Below are positions 50,369 through 59,021 of a stretch of DNA of 64,000 bases, one piece after another (position 1 is the stretch's first letter; each line of letters starts with the position of its first letter). The notes beneath the pieces are model-generated. The model had not been told where the DNA came from. It did no database searches and was given only the letters and a program-made list of their open reading frames with translations. The DNA is from Ornithinicoccus sp045032955 (lineage in GTDB: Bacteria; Actinomycetota; Actinomycetes; Actinomycetales; Dermatophilaceae). Location of the stretch: positions 186,001 through 250,000 of the forward strand of contig NZ_JBJFZU010000004.1 in the NCBI RefSeq assembly GCF_045032955.1, written 5' to 3'. The position numbers and the translations under genes are program-made.

Positions 50369-51979
50369 GTGACCGATTCCCTTCCCATCCTGACGATCCT
50401 GCCGCCGCTCGTCGCGATCGTCCTGGTGATCGCGACGAAGAAGGTCCTCCTCAGCCTGGGGGCCGGTGTGCTGGCCAGCGCGCTGCTGGTGACCGACCTC
50501 AACCCGATCGAGGCCTTGGGCCTGATCTGGACGTCCTTCGCCGGCGTCTTCTGGGAGGAGGGCGCGGTCAACACCTACTACGTCTACATCCTGGTGTTCA
50601 CCCTGCTGCTCGGGATCATCGCCGCCCTCATCATGATGTCCGGCGGCAGCCAGGCCTTCTCCGACTGGGCCATCCAGCGGATCCGGACCCGCCGCGGCGC
50701 GCAGGTCCTGCCCGCCACGCTCGGCATCATCATCTTCATCGACGACTACTTCAACGCCCTCGCCGTGGGGCAGGTGTCCAAGCCGGTCACCGACCGGCAC
50801 CACGTCGCCCGTGCCAAGCTCGCCTACCTCATCGACTCCACCTCGGCCCCGGTCGCCGTGCTGGCACCGTTCTCCAGCTGGGGCGCCAGCATCATCGGGA
50901 TCATGGCCCCGCTGGTGGCCGCCTCCGCCCTCACCATCAGCGACGTCGAGGCCTTCCTCGGCGCCGCCGCGATGAACTTCTACGCGATCGCCGCCATCGC
51001 CGTCGTCTGGATCGTGGTGGGCCTGCAGATCGACATCGGTCCGATGCGCAAGGAGGAACGCCGGGCGATCGCCGAGGGGCAGACCTACGACGCGAGCGAG
51101 GAGATCCCCGGCGAGCTGGCCGAGGACCTCCCTGTGCACCAGCCGGGCGCCAAGCGCGCCCTGGTCATCCCGTTCCTGCTGCTGGTCGTCGGCGTCCTCG
51201 GGGGCATCGTGTGGACGGGCTACAGCGCTGGGGGCAGCTGGGCGGTGCTCGACATCCTGGCGAACACGCTGGTCACCGACGCGCTGCTCTACGGCGGCCT
51301 CCTCGGGCTGGTCGCGGCCGTCTACTACTACGTGCGCTACACCTCCAGCAACCCCAAGTTCTCCGGGGCGACGCTCGGCAAGGGCGTCTGGGGCGGGCTG
51401 CAGTCGATGCTCCCGGCGGTGTACATCCTGGTGCTGGCGTGGATCCTCGGTTCGCTGATCGGCGACCTGGGCACCGGTGAGTACCTCGGCGGGCTGGTGG
51501 AGAGCGCCAACCTGCCGCCGCAGTGGCTGATCCCGGTGATGTTCGTGCTGGCGGGGGCGATGGCGTTCTCGACGGGCACCTCGTGGGGCTCGTTCGGGAT
51601 CCTGCTGCCGATCGCCGGCGACATCATGAACAACGTCGAGGGCGGCCCGGAGCTGCTGCTCGCGGCCTTCGGCGCGGTGCTGGCCGGTGCCGTCTGGGGA
51701 GACCACTGCTCCCCCATCAGCGACACCACGATCCTGTCCAGCACCGGCGCCAGCTGCAACGTCATCACCCACGTCACCACCCAGCTGCCGTATGCCGTCA
51801 TCGGTGCGGTGATCGCGCTGGTGGGCTACGTCGCCTACGCGCTGACCACGAGCACCGTGGTCGGTCTGGCGGCGGTGGCGCTCGGGCTGGTCGCCTTCGC
51901 GGTCATCGGCAAGACCATGGTCCGCCGGCTCGAGGAGGAGATCCCGCAGGACCAGCAGGCGGAGCGGGCGCTCAGCTGA
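50369..51979 (+). CDS. NhaC-family Na+/H+ antiporter
   Basis: 536 residues from GTG 50369, about 12 helices. FIDDYFNALAVGQVSKPVTDR (positions around 127-146) and GDHCSPISDTTILSSTGA near the C-terminus are the NhaC/ArsB-like signatures, and TGTSWGSFGILLPI is also typical. Members exchange Na+ for H+ or malate/lactate. Position after a TctCBA system raises the possibility of recycling the Na+ used for carboxylate uptake, but it has its own promoter. Confidence 0.9.
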   Translation: MTDSLPILTILPPLVAIVLVIATKKVLLSLGAGVLASALLVTDLNPIEALGLIWTSFAGVFWEEGAVNTYYVYILVFTLLLGIIAALIMMSGGSQAFSDWAIQRIRTRRGAQVLPATLGIIIFIDDYFNALAVGQVSKPVTDRHHVARAKLAYLIDSTSAPVAVLAPFSSWGASIIGIMAPLVAASALTISDVEAFLGAAAMNFYAIAAIAVVWIVVGLQIDIGPMRKEERRAIAEGQTYDASEEIPGELAEDLPVHQPGAKRALVIPFLLLVVGVLGGIVWTGYSAGGSWAVLDILANTLVTDALLYGGLLGLVAAVYYYVRYTSSNPKFSGATLGKGVWGGLQSMLPAVYILVLAWILGSLIGDLGTGEYLGGLVESANLPPQWLIPVMFVLAGAMAFSTGTSWGSFGILLPIAGDIMNNVEGGPELLLAAFGAVLAGAVWGDHCSPISDTTILSSTGASCNVITHVTTQLPYAVIGAVIALVGYVAYALTTSTVVGLAAVALGLVAFAVIGKTMVRRLEEEIPQDQQAERALS

Positions 51980-52300
51980 TCAGTCGATCTGCAGCTCGCC
52001 CATCGCGTCCCATCCGTCGCCCTCGACCTGCCGGGAGAGGATCTTCGGGGTGGCGGTGAGGTGCGGGCGCATCGCCTCGATGCCCTCGGTGAAGTGCGGG
52101 CTCTCGACGTGCGCGGCGGCGCCCTCGTCGGTGAACCCCTCGACCAGGACGAACTCGTTCGGGTCCTCCAGGGAGCGTGACCACTCGAAGAAGAGGTTGC
52201 CCTCCTCGCTGCGGCACGCGCTGGTGTAGTCGGAGACGATCTGTGGCCACCGGCCTGCGGACTCGGGCTTGACCGGGAACTTCACGACGATGAGGTACAT
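51980..52300 (-). CDS. Antibiotic-biosynthesis-monooxygenase-fold protein (putative quinol monooxygenase)
   Basis: 106 residues from ATG 52300, behind GGAGAG. Single ABM domain (ferredoxin-like dimer fold): MYLIVVKFPVKPESAGRWPQ, NEFVLVEGFTDEGAAAHVES and the C-terminal helix. YgiN-like members are described as quinol monooxygenases, but many have no known substrate. Tail-to-tail with the nhaC-like gene, whose stop directly abuts this one. Confidence 0.82.
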   Translation of the reverse strand: MYLIVVKFPVKPESAGRWPQIVSDYTSACRSEEGNLFFEWSRSLEDPNEFVLVEGFTDEGAAAHVESPHFTEGIEAMRPHLTATPKILSRQVEGDGWDAMGELQID

Positions 52301-52443
52301 GTCGTGATGCTCTCCGGCATACCCCGCCCCGGTCAAACGGAGCGGCGCGGAAAAGGTGTTGCGTGGCACCGGGGGTCCGCGGCAGGCTCACCACCTGAGT
52401 GAGCGCGCACCCCGCGTGCTCCGGCAAGGAAGGGAGGCAACCG
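52301..52443 (+). other. Leader region upstream of the RIO kinase gene, no assigned element
   Basis: Gap between the ABM gene start and a small upstream ORF. It contains a GGCATACC octamer (52316-52323), a GC-rich inverted sequence GCGCACCCCGCGTGC (52411-52425) and a purine-rich GGAAGGGAGG before the small ORF. I recognise no known riboswitch. The 52411-52425 sequence could fold into a short hairpin with the GGAGG tract nearby. Confidence 0.4.
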
Positions 52444-52533
52444 ATGTCTCGTCCCGCTTCCCGTGGCGCGATCGTCGCCCACGCCCTTCACCCTTGCAGG
52501 AGCACCAGTGCACCCTCACCCCCGGACGGGTGA
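52444..52533 (+). CDS. Small ORF (29 codons) overlapping the start of the RIO kinase gene
   Basis: ATG 52444 is preceded by GGAAGGGAGG with six bases between, a stronger ribosome-binding site than that of the kinase. It encodes 29 residues beginning MSRPASRGAIVAHALHPC and ends at TGA 52531-52533, overlapping the kinase start (52508) in another frame. Such upstream ORFs can couple or attenuate translation. Existence as a peptide is unproven. Confidence 0.4.
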   Translation: MSRPASRGAIVAHALHPCRSTSAPSPPDG

Positions 52534-53380
52534 CATCGACCCGTTCTTCGTCTTCGACTACCGGCCGCTCGACGCGGCCGAGCACCTCACCGCTGACCAG
52601 CGGCCGACGACCTACTGGGACGTCGTGGCGGGTAACCGCGGACCCGCCCCCGTCCCGACCTGGGTCGTCCAGGACGCCGGTGCGCTCGACACCGAGCTCG
52701 GCGTGCTCAAGACCGGCAAGGAGGCCGACGTCTTCCTGCTGGAGCGCGCCGCCGGCATCCCGGGCCACAACACCGAGGCCACCTGCCTGCTCGCCGCCAA
52801 GCGGTTCCGGGACACCCACCACCGCACCTTCCACCGCAGCACGGTGTATGCCGAGGGCCGGGGTGTGCGACGCTCCCGGGACCAGCGTGCGCTCGCGAAG
52901 GGCACCGCCTACGGCCGTCGGGTGGCCGCCGGCCGCTGGGCGTACGCCGAGTGGGAGGCGCTGCGCACCACCTGGGCGCACGGCGTACCTGTCCCTTATC
53001 CGGTCTCCCTCGACGGGACCGAGCTGCTTATGGAGTTCATCGGCGACCCGGACGGGCTGGCCGCGCCACGGCTCGCCCAGGTCCAGGCGGACCCGCCGCT
53101 GATGGCCCACCTCTGGGAGCAGACCCGGCGGGTCGTGCTCCAGCTCGCCGAGCTGGGCTGGGCGCACGGGGACCTGTCCGCCTACAACCTGCTGGTCCAC
53201 CAGGAGACACTGGTCGTCATCGACCTGCCGCAGGTGGTCGACGTCGTGGCCAACCCGCAGGGTCCCGCGCTGCTGCACCGGGACTGCTCCACGGTGGCCC
53301 GCTGGTTCGGGCAGCGGGGTGTCGAGGCCGACGCGGAGGAGCTCTTCGCCGAGGCGACGCGCGGTCACCCCCGCGGGTGA
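52508..53380 (+). CDS. RIO-family serine kinase
   Basis: 290 residues from GTG 52508 with AGGAG five bases upstream. The kinase core is complete: LKTGKEADVFLLE as the glycine-poor nucleotide loop typical of RIO, lysine in LLAAKRFRD, HGDLSAYNLLV with the catalytic Asp and Asn, and VVIDLPQVVDV with the metal-binding Asp. Bacterial RIO kinases are widespread in Actinobacteria, with unclear targets (ribosome maturation in archaea and eukaryotes). The C-terminal 16 bp overlap the convergent DUF3253 gene. Confidence 0.9.
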   Translation: MHPHPRTGDIDPFFVFDYRPLDAAEHLTADQRPTTYWDVVAGNRGPAPVPTWVVQDAGALDTELGVLKTGKEADVFLLERAAGIPGHNTEATCLLAAKRFRDTHHRTFHRSTVYAEGRGVRRSRDQRALAKGTAYGRRVAAGRWAYAEWEALRTTWAHGVPVPYPVSLDGTELLMEFIGDPDGLAAPRLAQVQADPPLMAHLWEQTRRVVLQLAELGWAHGDLSAYNLLVHQETLVVIDLPQVVDVVANPQGPALLHRDCSTVARWFGQRGVEADAEELFAEATRGHPRG

Positions 53381-53841
53381 CCCTGCGCGGTGCCGGCCGA
53401 CCTCCGTACCCGGATCGGTCCGCGAGTGGTCGAGGGGTCCACGACGGCGCCTGCCTGGACGATCTCGACCTCACCGGCGGCCACCAGGCGACGCGCGGCG
53501 CGCCGCGCCGGCTCCATCAGGTCGCGCCACTCGTCGCCGGTGTCCGCGGCCACCCGTCGGGCCGCCTCGGAGGGGCAGATGGTCGCGGTGCGGGCGCGCC
53601 GCGAGAGCAGGTCGCCGATGGCCCCCTCCAGGGCACGGTCGACGTCGCCGACCCCACGCCGGCGACATGCGGCCGAGCAGTAGCGCACCTGCTCCCAGTC
53701 GCGCTCCCACTTCTTGCGCCACTCGATCCGCCGGCCGCAGGCGACGCAGATCTTGGGCTCGTGCTCCATCGGGCCACCGTAGTCGGCGTCCCTGCGGACC
53801 TCCCCGGGCCGGCTGGGAAGGTGGCGCTTCTCACATTTCAT
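53365..53841 (-). CDS. DUF2256-DUF3253 protein
   Basis: 158 residues from ATG 53841, set by AAGGAGGT four bases upstream. The DUF2256 part has CVACGRRIEWRKKWERDWEQ and CSAACRRR, a small zinc-binding-like CxxC module; the usual KxxLPxKxC N-terminus is partly preserved as KRHLPSRP, with about 18 extra residues between. The C-terminal DUF3253 part (about 75-150) has the ARTATICPSEAARRV and GPIRVRR blocks and resembles a winged helix. A DNA or RNA role is inferred. Divergent from the iron-transport operon across an iron box. Confidence 0.8.
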   Translation of the reverse strand: MKCEKRHLPSRPGEVRRDADYGGPMEHEPKICVACGRRIEWRKKWERDWEQVRYCSAACRRRGVGDVDRALEGAIGDLLSRRARTATICPSEAARRVAADTGDEWRDLMEPARRAARRLVAAGEVEIVQAGAVVDPSTTRGPIRVRRSAGTAQGHPRG

Positions 53842-53850
53842 GAGACCTCC

Positions 53851-53885
53851 TTGTGCCTATTCCTGCTTAGGTTAGGGTTACCTCA
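53851..53885 (+). promoter_or_regulatory. IdeR/DtxR-type iron box over the siderophore operon promoter
   Basis: TTAGGTTAGGGTTACCTCA (53867-53885) matches 16 of 19 positions of the IdeR consensus TTAGGTTAGGCTAACCTAA. TTGTGC (53851-53856) and TAGGGT (53873-53878) with a 16-bp spacer form a promoter whose -10 lies inside the box, so iron-loaded regulator should block it. The divergent DUF2256 gene begins 10 bp from the -35. Confidence 0.85.
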
Positions 53886-53928
53886 GTTTCACCCCCTGAG
53901 CCTGTCCCTTACCGAGGAGATCCCTGTC

Positions 53929-54945
53929 ATGCAGCACCCGCGCCACCTCCGTCTCGCCCCCGTGGTCACGGCGACCGTCGCCCTCGTCACCCTGGCCGCG
54001 TGCGGCTCCGACGCCGGGTCCGCCCCCGCCGCAGGCGGTGACGACGCCGCGGAGGGATCCGCCGACCAGCAGTCGGGCACCGTGCAGGTCACCGACTTCC
54101 AGGGAACCGTCGAGGTCCCCTCCCCTGCCGAGCGCGTCGTGGTCACCGACAACCGGGTGGTCCGGGCGATGGACGCCTGGGGCGTCGACGTCGTCGCCGC
54201 CCCGCTGGACATCTTCCCCGGCGACCTGTCCTACGCCTCCGACGAGGACGTGATCAACCTCGGCAACCACGGCGAGCCGGACATGGAGGGCTTGGTCGCG
54301 GCCGATCCGGACCTGGTCCTCAACGGCTACCGCTTCGAGAGCCACTACGCGGACATCACCGAGCTGGTCCCGGACGCCGTGATGGTGGACACCAGCACGG
54401 ACCCCGAGGGTGCCCTCGAGGAGGAGCTGGCTCGGCAGATCACCCTGGTCGGCGAGGCCCTGGGTCATCAGGACGGCGCCGCCGAGCTGGTCGCCGACCT
54501 GGAGGCGTCGATCGAGCGGGCCACGGAGGCCTACGATCCCGAGCAGACCGTGATGGGCCTGCTCACCTCCGGCGGCGACATCTCCTACGTGGCCCCGGTC
54601 ACCGGTCGCTCGATCGGGCCGGTCTTCGAGACCCTGGACCTGAACCCCGCGCTCGAGCAGGCCGCCGACGACACCTCGCACGGCGACGACATCTCGGTCG
54701 AGGCCATCGCCGAGGCGAACCCGGACTGGCTGCTGGTGATGGACCGCGACGCGGCCATCGCCGCCGAGGGTGCGGAGTTCTCCGGCGCGGAGGAGCTCAT
54801 CAGCGAGTCGGCCGCCCTGCAGAACGTCACCGCGGTGCAGGAGGGCAACATCGTCTACCTGCCGGCCGACTTCTACCTGACCGAGGACATCCAGGCCTAC
54901 ACCGCCTTCTTCGACTCCGTCGCGGACGCCATGGGCGGCAGCTGA
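53929..54945 (+). CDS. Iron-siderophore ABC transporter substrate-binding lipoprotein
   Basis: 338 residues, start ATG 53929 behind GAGGAGAT. Lipobox LAAC (Cys25) with an acidic Gly/Asp linker, then a class III periplasmic binding domain (FecB/FhuD/CeuA-like): VTDFQGTVEVPSPAERVVV, GVDVVAAPLDIFPGD, LVAADPDLVLNGYRFE and the C-terminal ESAALQNVTAVQEGNIVYL. Captures a ferric siderophore at the cell surface. First gene of a four-gene uptake operon under the iron box. Ligand unknown; catecholate-type FeuA/CeuA relatives are plausible. Confidence 0.9.
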   Translation: MQHPRHLRLAPVVTATVALVTLAACGSDAGSAPAAGGDDAAEGSADQQSGTVQVTDFQGTVEVPSPAERVVVTDNRVVRAMDAWGVDVVAAPLDIFPGDLSYASDEDVINLGNHGEPDMEGLVAADPDLVLNGYRFESHYADITELVPDAVMVDTSTDPEGALEEELARQITLVGEALGHQDGAAELVADLEASIERATEAYDPEQTVMGLLTSGGDISYVAPVTGRSIGPVFETLDLNPALEQAADDTSHGDDISVEAIAEANPDWLLVMDRDAAIAAEGAEFSGAEELISESAALQNVTAVQEGNIVYLPADFYLTEDIQAYTAFFDSVADAMGGS

Positions 54946-54968
54946 CCCGCCGACGCGCGGCATACCCC

Positions 54969-55982
54969 GTGACAACGACAACGACGGGACGCGCCGGTCG
55001 CCCGGCAGCCGGCCCGGCGGGCTCCCCGCCGGGCCGGCTGCGGAGCCGGATCGTCGTCCCGCTGGCCGTGGTGGCCACCCTCGCCCTGCTGGTCCTCTCC
55101 CTCTCGGTCGGCGTCTACGACATCACCGGGACCGAGGACGGTTGGGAGATGTTCGCCATCACCCGCATCCCCCGCACCATCTCGCTGGTGCTGGCCGGGG
55201 CGGCGATGTCGATGTGCGGCCTCGTCATGCAGCTGCTCACCCAGAACCGTTTCGTCGAGCCGACCACCACCGGCACCACCGAGTGGGCCGGGCTGGGGCT
55301 GCTGCTGGTGATGATCCTCGTCCCGGGCGCCAGCCTGGGCACCCGGATGGTCGGCGCGGTCGTGATGGCCTTCATCGGGACCATGGTGTTCTTCGCCTTC
55401 CTGCGCCGGGTGTCGCTGCGCTCGTCCCTGATCGTGCCGATCGTCGGCATCATGATCGGGGCCGTCGTGGGCGCCGTCTCGACCTTCCTGGCGCTGTCGA
55501 CCGACATGCTCCAGCAGATGGGCATCTGGTTCGCCGGGTCCTTCACCTCCGTGGTCCGCGGCCGCTACGAGATGCTCTGGATCGTGCTGGCCGTCACGGT
55601 GCTGGTCTTCCTGATCGCCGACCGGCTGACGGTCGCCGGCCTGGGCAAGGAGATCGCCACCAACGTCGGGGTCAACTACGACCGGGTGATCCTGCTCGGC
55701 GTGGCCATGGTCGCCGTCGCCACCGGGGTGGTGACCGTGGTGATCGGGGCGCTGCCGTTCCTGGGGCTGATCGTGCCCAACGTCGTGTCCCTCATCCGCG
55801 GCGACGACCTGCGCAGCAACCTGCCGTGGGTATGCCTGCTCGGCGTCTGGGTGGTCACCGTCTGCGACATCCTCGGGCGCACCGTGATCATGCCCTTCGA
55901 GGTCCCGGTGTCGCTGATCCTCGGCGTCCTCGGCGCCTTCTTCTTCATCGCCCTTCTCGTGATCAGGCAGCGCCGTGCCTGA
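54969..55982 (+). CDS. FecCD-family iron-siderophore permease, first subunit
   Basis: 337 residues from GTG 54969. About nine or ten helices; RIPRTISLVLAGAAMSMCGL and LTQNRFVEPTTTGTTEWAG are the diagnostic early motifs, and GALPFLGLIVPNVVSLIRGD with the ATPase-contact segment follows. It belongs to the CeuB/YclN-like branch (iron chelate uptake permease family) rather than FepD. A GGCATACC octamer lies between the upstream gene and this start. Overlaps the second permease by 8 nt. Confidence 0.9.
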   Translation: MTTTTTGRAGRPAAGPAGSPPGRLRSRIVVPLAVVATLALLVLSLSVGVYDITGTEDGWEMFAITRIPRTISLVLAGAAMSMCGLVMQLLTQNRFVEPTTTGTTEWAGLGLLLVMILVPGASLGTRMVGAVVMAFIGTMVFFAFLRRVSLRSSLIVPIVGIMIGAVVGAVSTFLALSTDMLQQMGIWFAGSFTSVVRGRYEMLWIVLAVTVLVFLIADRLTVAGLGKEIATNVGVNYDRVILLGVAMVAVATGVVTVVIGALPFLGLIVPNVVSLIRGDDLRSNLPWVCLLGVWVVTVCDILGRTVIMPFEVPVSLILGVLGAFFFIALLVIRQRRA

Positions 55983-57048
55983 GACGACCACCCTGACCGG
56001 CAGAGCCGGCACCGGGAGCCCCCGGAGCACCCCGACCGCCACGGCGGAGCGCCGCTCCGGGCCCTTCACCACGCGCAGCCACCGCCGCCGCTACGTGGCC
56101 ACCATGGCGGTGCTCGGCACGCTGGCGCTGGCGATCACCGTGGGCCTGCTCACCTACGGCAACCCGATGGACGTCGGCACCGACGGCTACTGGCGGATCG
56201 TGGACCTGCGGGTCAGCAGCGTGCTGGTCATCCTCGTGGTGGCGTTCTGCCACGCGTTCGCCACCGTGAGCTTCCAGACGGCCACCGGCAACCGGATCAT
56301 CACCCCCTCGATCATGGGGTTCGAGGCGCTCTACGTGCTCATCCAGACCGGCGCGGTCTTCGTCTTCGGCGCCTCCGGGGTGCTGCTGGTCACCGGCACC
56401 CACCAGTTCCTGCTGCAGGCCGCCCTGATGGTGGCCCTGGCCACCGCGCTCTACGGGTGGCTGCTCTCCGGCCGTTTCGGGGACATCCACATCATGCTGC
56501 TGGTCGGGGTCATCCTCGGCGGTGGGCTCGGGGCGCTGTCCACGTTCATGCAGCGACTGCTGACGCCCAGCGAGTTCGACATCCTCACCGCCCGGCTGTT
56601 CGGCAACGTCGGCAACGCCGACGCCGAGTACCTGCCCTGGGCCATCCCGATCGCCCTGGTCGCCGGCGGTGTGCTGCTGGCGCGGGCTCGCCGCCTCGAC
56701 GTGCTGGCGCTGGGCCGGGAACCCACCACCAACCTGGGGCTGAACCACCGGCGCGAGGTGATGCTGGTGCTGCTGCTGGTCTCGGTGCTGATGGCGATGA
56801 CGACCGCCCTGGTCGGACCGATGACCTTCCTGGGCTTCCTGGTCGCGATGCTGGCCTATCAGCTCGCCGACACCTACGACCACCGGCTGCTGCTGCCGAT
56901 GGCCTTCCTGCTGGGCTACGTCGTGCTCGGCGGCGCCTACTTCGTGCTGCGGCACGTGTTCTACGCCCAGGGGATGGTCACCATCATCGTCGAGCTCGTC
57001 GGCGGCCTCGTGTTCCTCGTCCACATCGTGCGAAAGGGCCGGTTGTGA
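55975..57048 (+). CDS. FecCD-family iron-siderophore permease, second subunit
   Basis: 357 residues from GTG 55975. A basic 45-residue cytosolic N-terminus precedes about nine helices. SFQTATGNRIITPSIMGFEA and VGPMTFLGFLVAMLAYQLAD are the conserved segments (the second carries the coupling helix). Heterodimer partner of the preceding permease, as in YclNO or CeuBC systems. GTGA overlap with the ATPase gene. Confidence 0.9.
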   Translation: MPETTTLTGRAGTGSPRSTPTATAERRSGPFTTRSHRRRYVATMAVLGTLALAITVGLLTYGNPMDVGTDGYWRIVDLRVSSVLVILVVAFCHAFATVSFQTATGNRIITPSIMGFEALYVLIQTGAVFVFGASGVLLVTGTHQFLLQAALMVALATALYGWLLSGRFGDIHIMLLVGVILGGGLGALSTFMQRLLTPSEFDILTARLFGNVGNADAEYLPWAIPIALVAGGVLLARARRLDVLALGREPTTNLGLNHRREVMLVLLLVSVLMAMTTALVGPMTFLGFLVAMLAYQLADTYDHRLLLPMAFLLGYVVLGGAYFVLRHVFYAQGMVTIIVELVGGLVFLVHIVRKGRL

Positions 57049-57800
57049 TCACCCTCACCGACGTCACCAAGCAGTACGGCACCGACACCCGGATCGGTCC
57101 GGTGACCACCCGGATCAAGGCCGGCGGGATCACCGCACTGATCGGGCCCAACGGTGCCGGCAAGTCCACCGTGCTCACCATGATCGGCCGGCTGCTCGAC
57201 CTCGACGAGGGCCGGATCGAGGTCGCCGGGCACGACATCTCCCGCACCCCGTCGCGTACGGTCGCCACCATCCTGTCGGTGCTGCGCCAGGAGAACCACT
57301 TCATCGCCCGGCTGACGGTGCGCCAGCTGGTCGGCTTCGGCCGCTTCCCGCACTCCCAGGGGCGGCTGACCACGGTGGACGAGGAGCACATCAGCGACGC
57401 CATCGACTTCCTGGACCTCACCGCGCTGGAGCACCGCTACCTCGACCAGCTGTCCGGCGGTCAGCGCCAGCGCGCCTACGTGGCGATGGTGCTGGCCCAG
57501 GACACCGAGTACGTGCTGCTGGACGAGCCGCTCAACAACCTGGACATGCAGCACTCGGTGCAGATGATGCGCCAGCTCCGGCGGGCCGCCGACGAGCTCG
57601 GCCGGACCGTGGTCATCGTGCTGCACGACATCAACTTCGCCGCCCGGTACGCCGACTGGATCATCGCGATGAACGACGGGGAGATCACCGAGGCCGGGCC
57701 TCCCGAGCAGATCCTCACCGACAGCACCCTGACCAGGATCTTCCACACCCCGGTGCAGGTCATCGCCGGACCGGACGGCCCACTCGCGGTGTACTACTAG
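57045..57800 (+). CDS. Iron-siderophore ABC transporter ATP-binding protein
   Basis: 251 residues from GTG 57045. Walker A LIGPNGAGKSTVL, Q-loop LRQENHF, signature LSGGQRQRAYVAMVLAQD, Walker B YVLLDEPLNNLD and H-loop VLHDINFAARYAD. Energises uptake with the two permeases. Its stop overlaps the convergent App1-like gene by 4 bp. The QEN Q-loop and LNNLD D-loop are as in the CeuD/YclP branch. Confidence 0.94.
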   Translation: MITLTDVTKQYGTDTRIGPVTTRIKAGGITALIGPNGAGKSTVLTMIGRLLDLDEGRIEVAGHDISRTPSRTVATILSVLRQENHFIARLTVRQLVGFGRFPHSQGRLTTVDEEHISDAIDFLDLTALEHRYLDQLSGGQRQRAYVAMVLAQDTEYVLLDEPLNNLDMQHSVQMMRQLRRAADELGRTVVIVLHDINFAARYADWIIAMNDGEITEAGPPEQILTDSTLTRIFHTPVQVIAGPDGPLAVYY

Positions 57801-58972
57801 GCGCCCAGCGCCTCGATCGCCGCGTCGTCCGCGGCCAGCCGGTCCTCCAGCAACCGCCGCTGCTCGGTCGACAGCTCCAGCACGGCGAGGCCGGTGCGCA
57901 CGGCGTCGGCCACCCGGCGGGCCTGCTCCACCGTGATCAACCCCCACCGCGCCGCGTGCGCGGCGGCACCCGCATACGTGTCGAAGACCTGCACGCCCCG
58001 CTGCGCCCAGGCCTCCCGCTCGGCCTGCCCCAGCCCGCTGACGTCGTGCAGCAGGGTGCCGACGATGTGCTCGGGCGCCCGGGTGCGCATCTGCGCCCCC
58101 ACCTCGCCGTCCGCCTGGCCGCTGTCCCCGATGAAGACCATCCGGCACTCGGGGAAGAGCAGCCGGTCCCGCTCCATGTTCTCCAACTTGCGCCGGGTGA
58201 TGGCCGCCTTGGTGTGCAGGTTCAGCAGCGACCCGCCGAGCACGGTGTGCGGCGGCAGCCCCAGCCCGGAGAGGCCGTCCCGGGTGTAGCGCTCGAACAG
58301 GCCCAGCGGTCCGCCCGGGCGGGCGGTGACGAAGGTCAGGTCGCCGACCCGCGCGGGGTCGGTCACCGCCCCCTGGTCCAGCTCGAGGAGCAGCTGGACC
58401 ACGCCGGGGTAGATGATCCCCCGTGGGTAGCGGTCGTCGTGCAGCATGCAGCGGGTGGTGTCGTCGATGTCGCACAGGATGCGCAGGTCGGAGGTGGGGT
58501 CGACACCGGCCTGCTCGGCGAGGTGCTCCAGCAGCAGGTCCTGCAGGTCCTCGTCCAGGTCGTGGAAGACCAGCTGCTCCAGGTCGTGACGGTCCCCGCT
58601 GGCGTTGATCCGGTACTTCAGGTCGTGGAAGTCGCGGCCCTCGGTGGCCCGGAGCACGTCGACGAGCAGCTCCTGGTGGTGCCGCGGGGTGCGGCCCCGG
58701 TGCAGCGCCGCGACGAGCCCGGCCAGCACCGGCACGGACAGCGCCTCGCGCCGCCTCACCAGCAGCAGGTCGAGGACCCCGCTCAGGTATGCCCTCCCCG
58801 CACCGCGGTCGCTCAGCGCCCCCAGCAGCTGCTCCGGGTCGAGCCCGGCCAGCACGGTGTCGAGCTGCTCCGGCGGCACCTGCTCCAGGATCCGGAGCAC
58901 CCGGGCCTGCTCGTCGTCGCCGGTCCGCCAGCCCGAGGTCAGCGTGGTGAGGTGGATGGCGCGCGGGTCCAT
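57797..58972 (-). CDS. App1/DUF2183-like phosphatidate phosphatase family protein
   Basis: 391 residues from ATG 58972. The catalytic region has ILCDIDDTTRCMLHDD (HAD DxDxT motif), FVTARPGGPLGLFERY (motif II) and HTKAAITRRKLENM with VFIGDSGQADGEV for motifs III and IV. This is the App1 catalytic domain, described in yeast as a phosphatidate phosphatase. The N-terminal 150 residues are helical, with a leucine-rich DTVLAGLDPEQLLGAL pattern. Cytosolic; neighbours a lipid kinase gene, which may fit a lipid-signal role. Confidence 0.82.
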   Translation of the reverse strand: MDPRAIHLTTLTSGWRTGDDEQARVLRILEQVPPEQLDTVLAGLDPEQLLGALSDRGAGRAYLSGVLDLLLVRRREALSVPVLAGLVAALHRGRTPRHHQELLVDVLRATEGRDFHDLKYRINASGDRHDLEQLVFHDLDEDLQDLLLEHLAEQAGVDPTSDLRILCDIDDTTRCMLHDDRYPRGIIYPGVVQLLLELDQGAVTDPARVGDLTFVTARPGGPLGLFERYTRDGLSGLGLPPHTVLGGSLLNLHTKAAITRRKLENMERDRLLFPECRMVFIGDSGQADGEVGAQMRTRAPEHIVGTLLHDVSGLGQAEREAWAQRGVQVFDTYAGAAAHAARWGLITVEQARRVADAVRTGLAVLELSTEQRRLLEDRLAADDAAIEALGA

Positions 58973-59021
58973 GTCGCTCCTGGTGAAGGTCGTCGTGCGA
59001 GGCGGCGGAGGGGGGGTCTGC

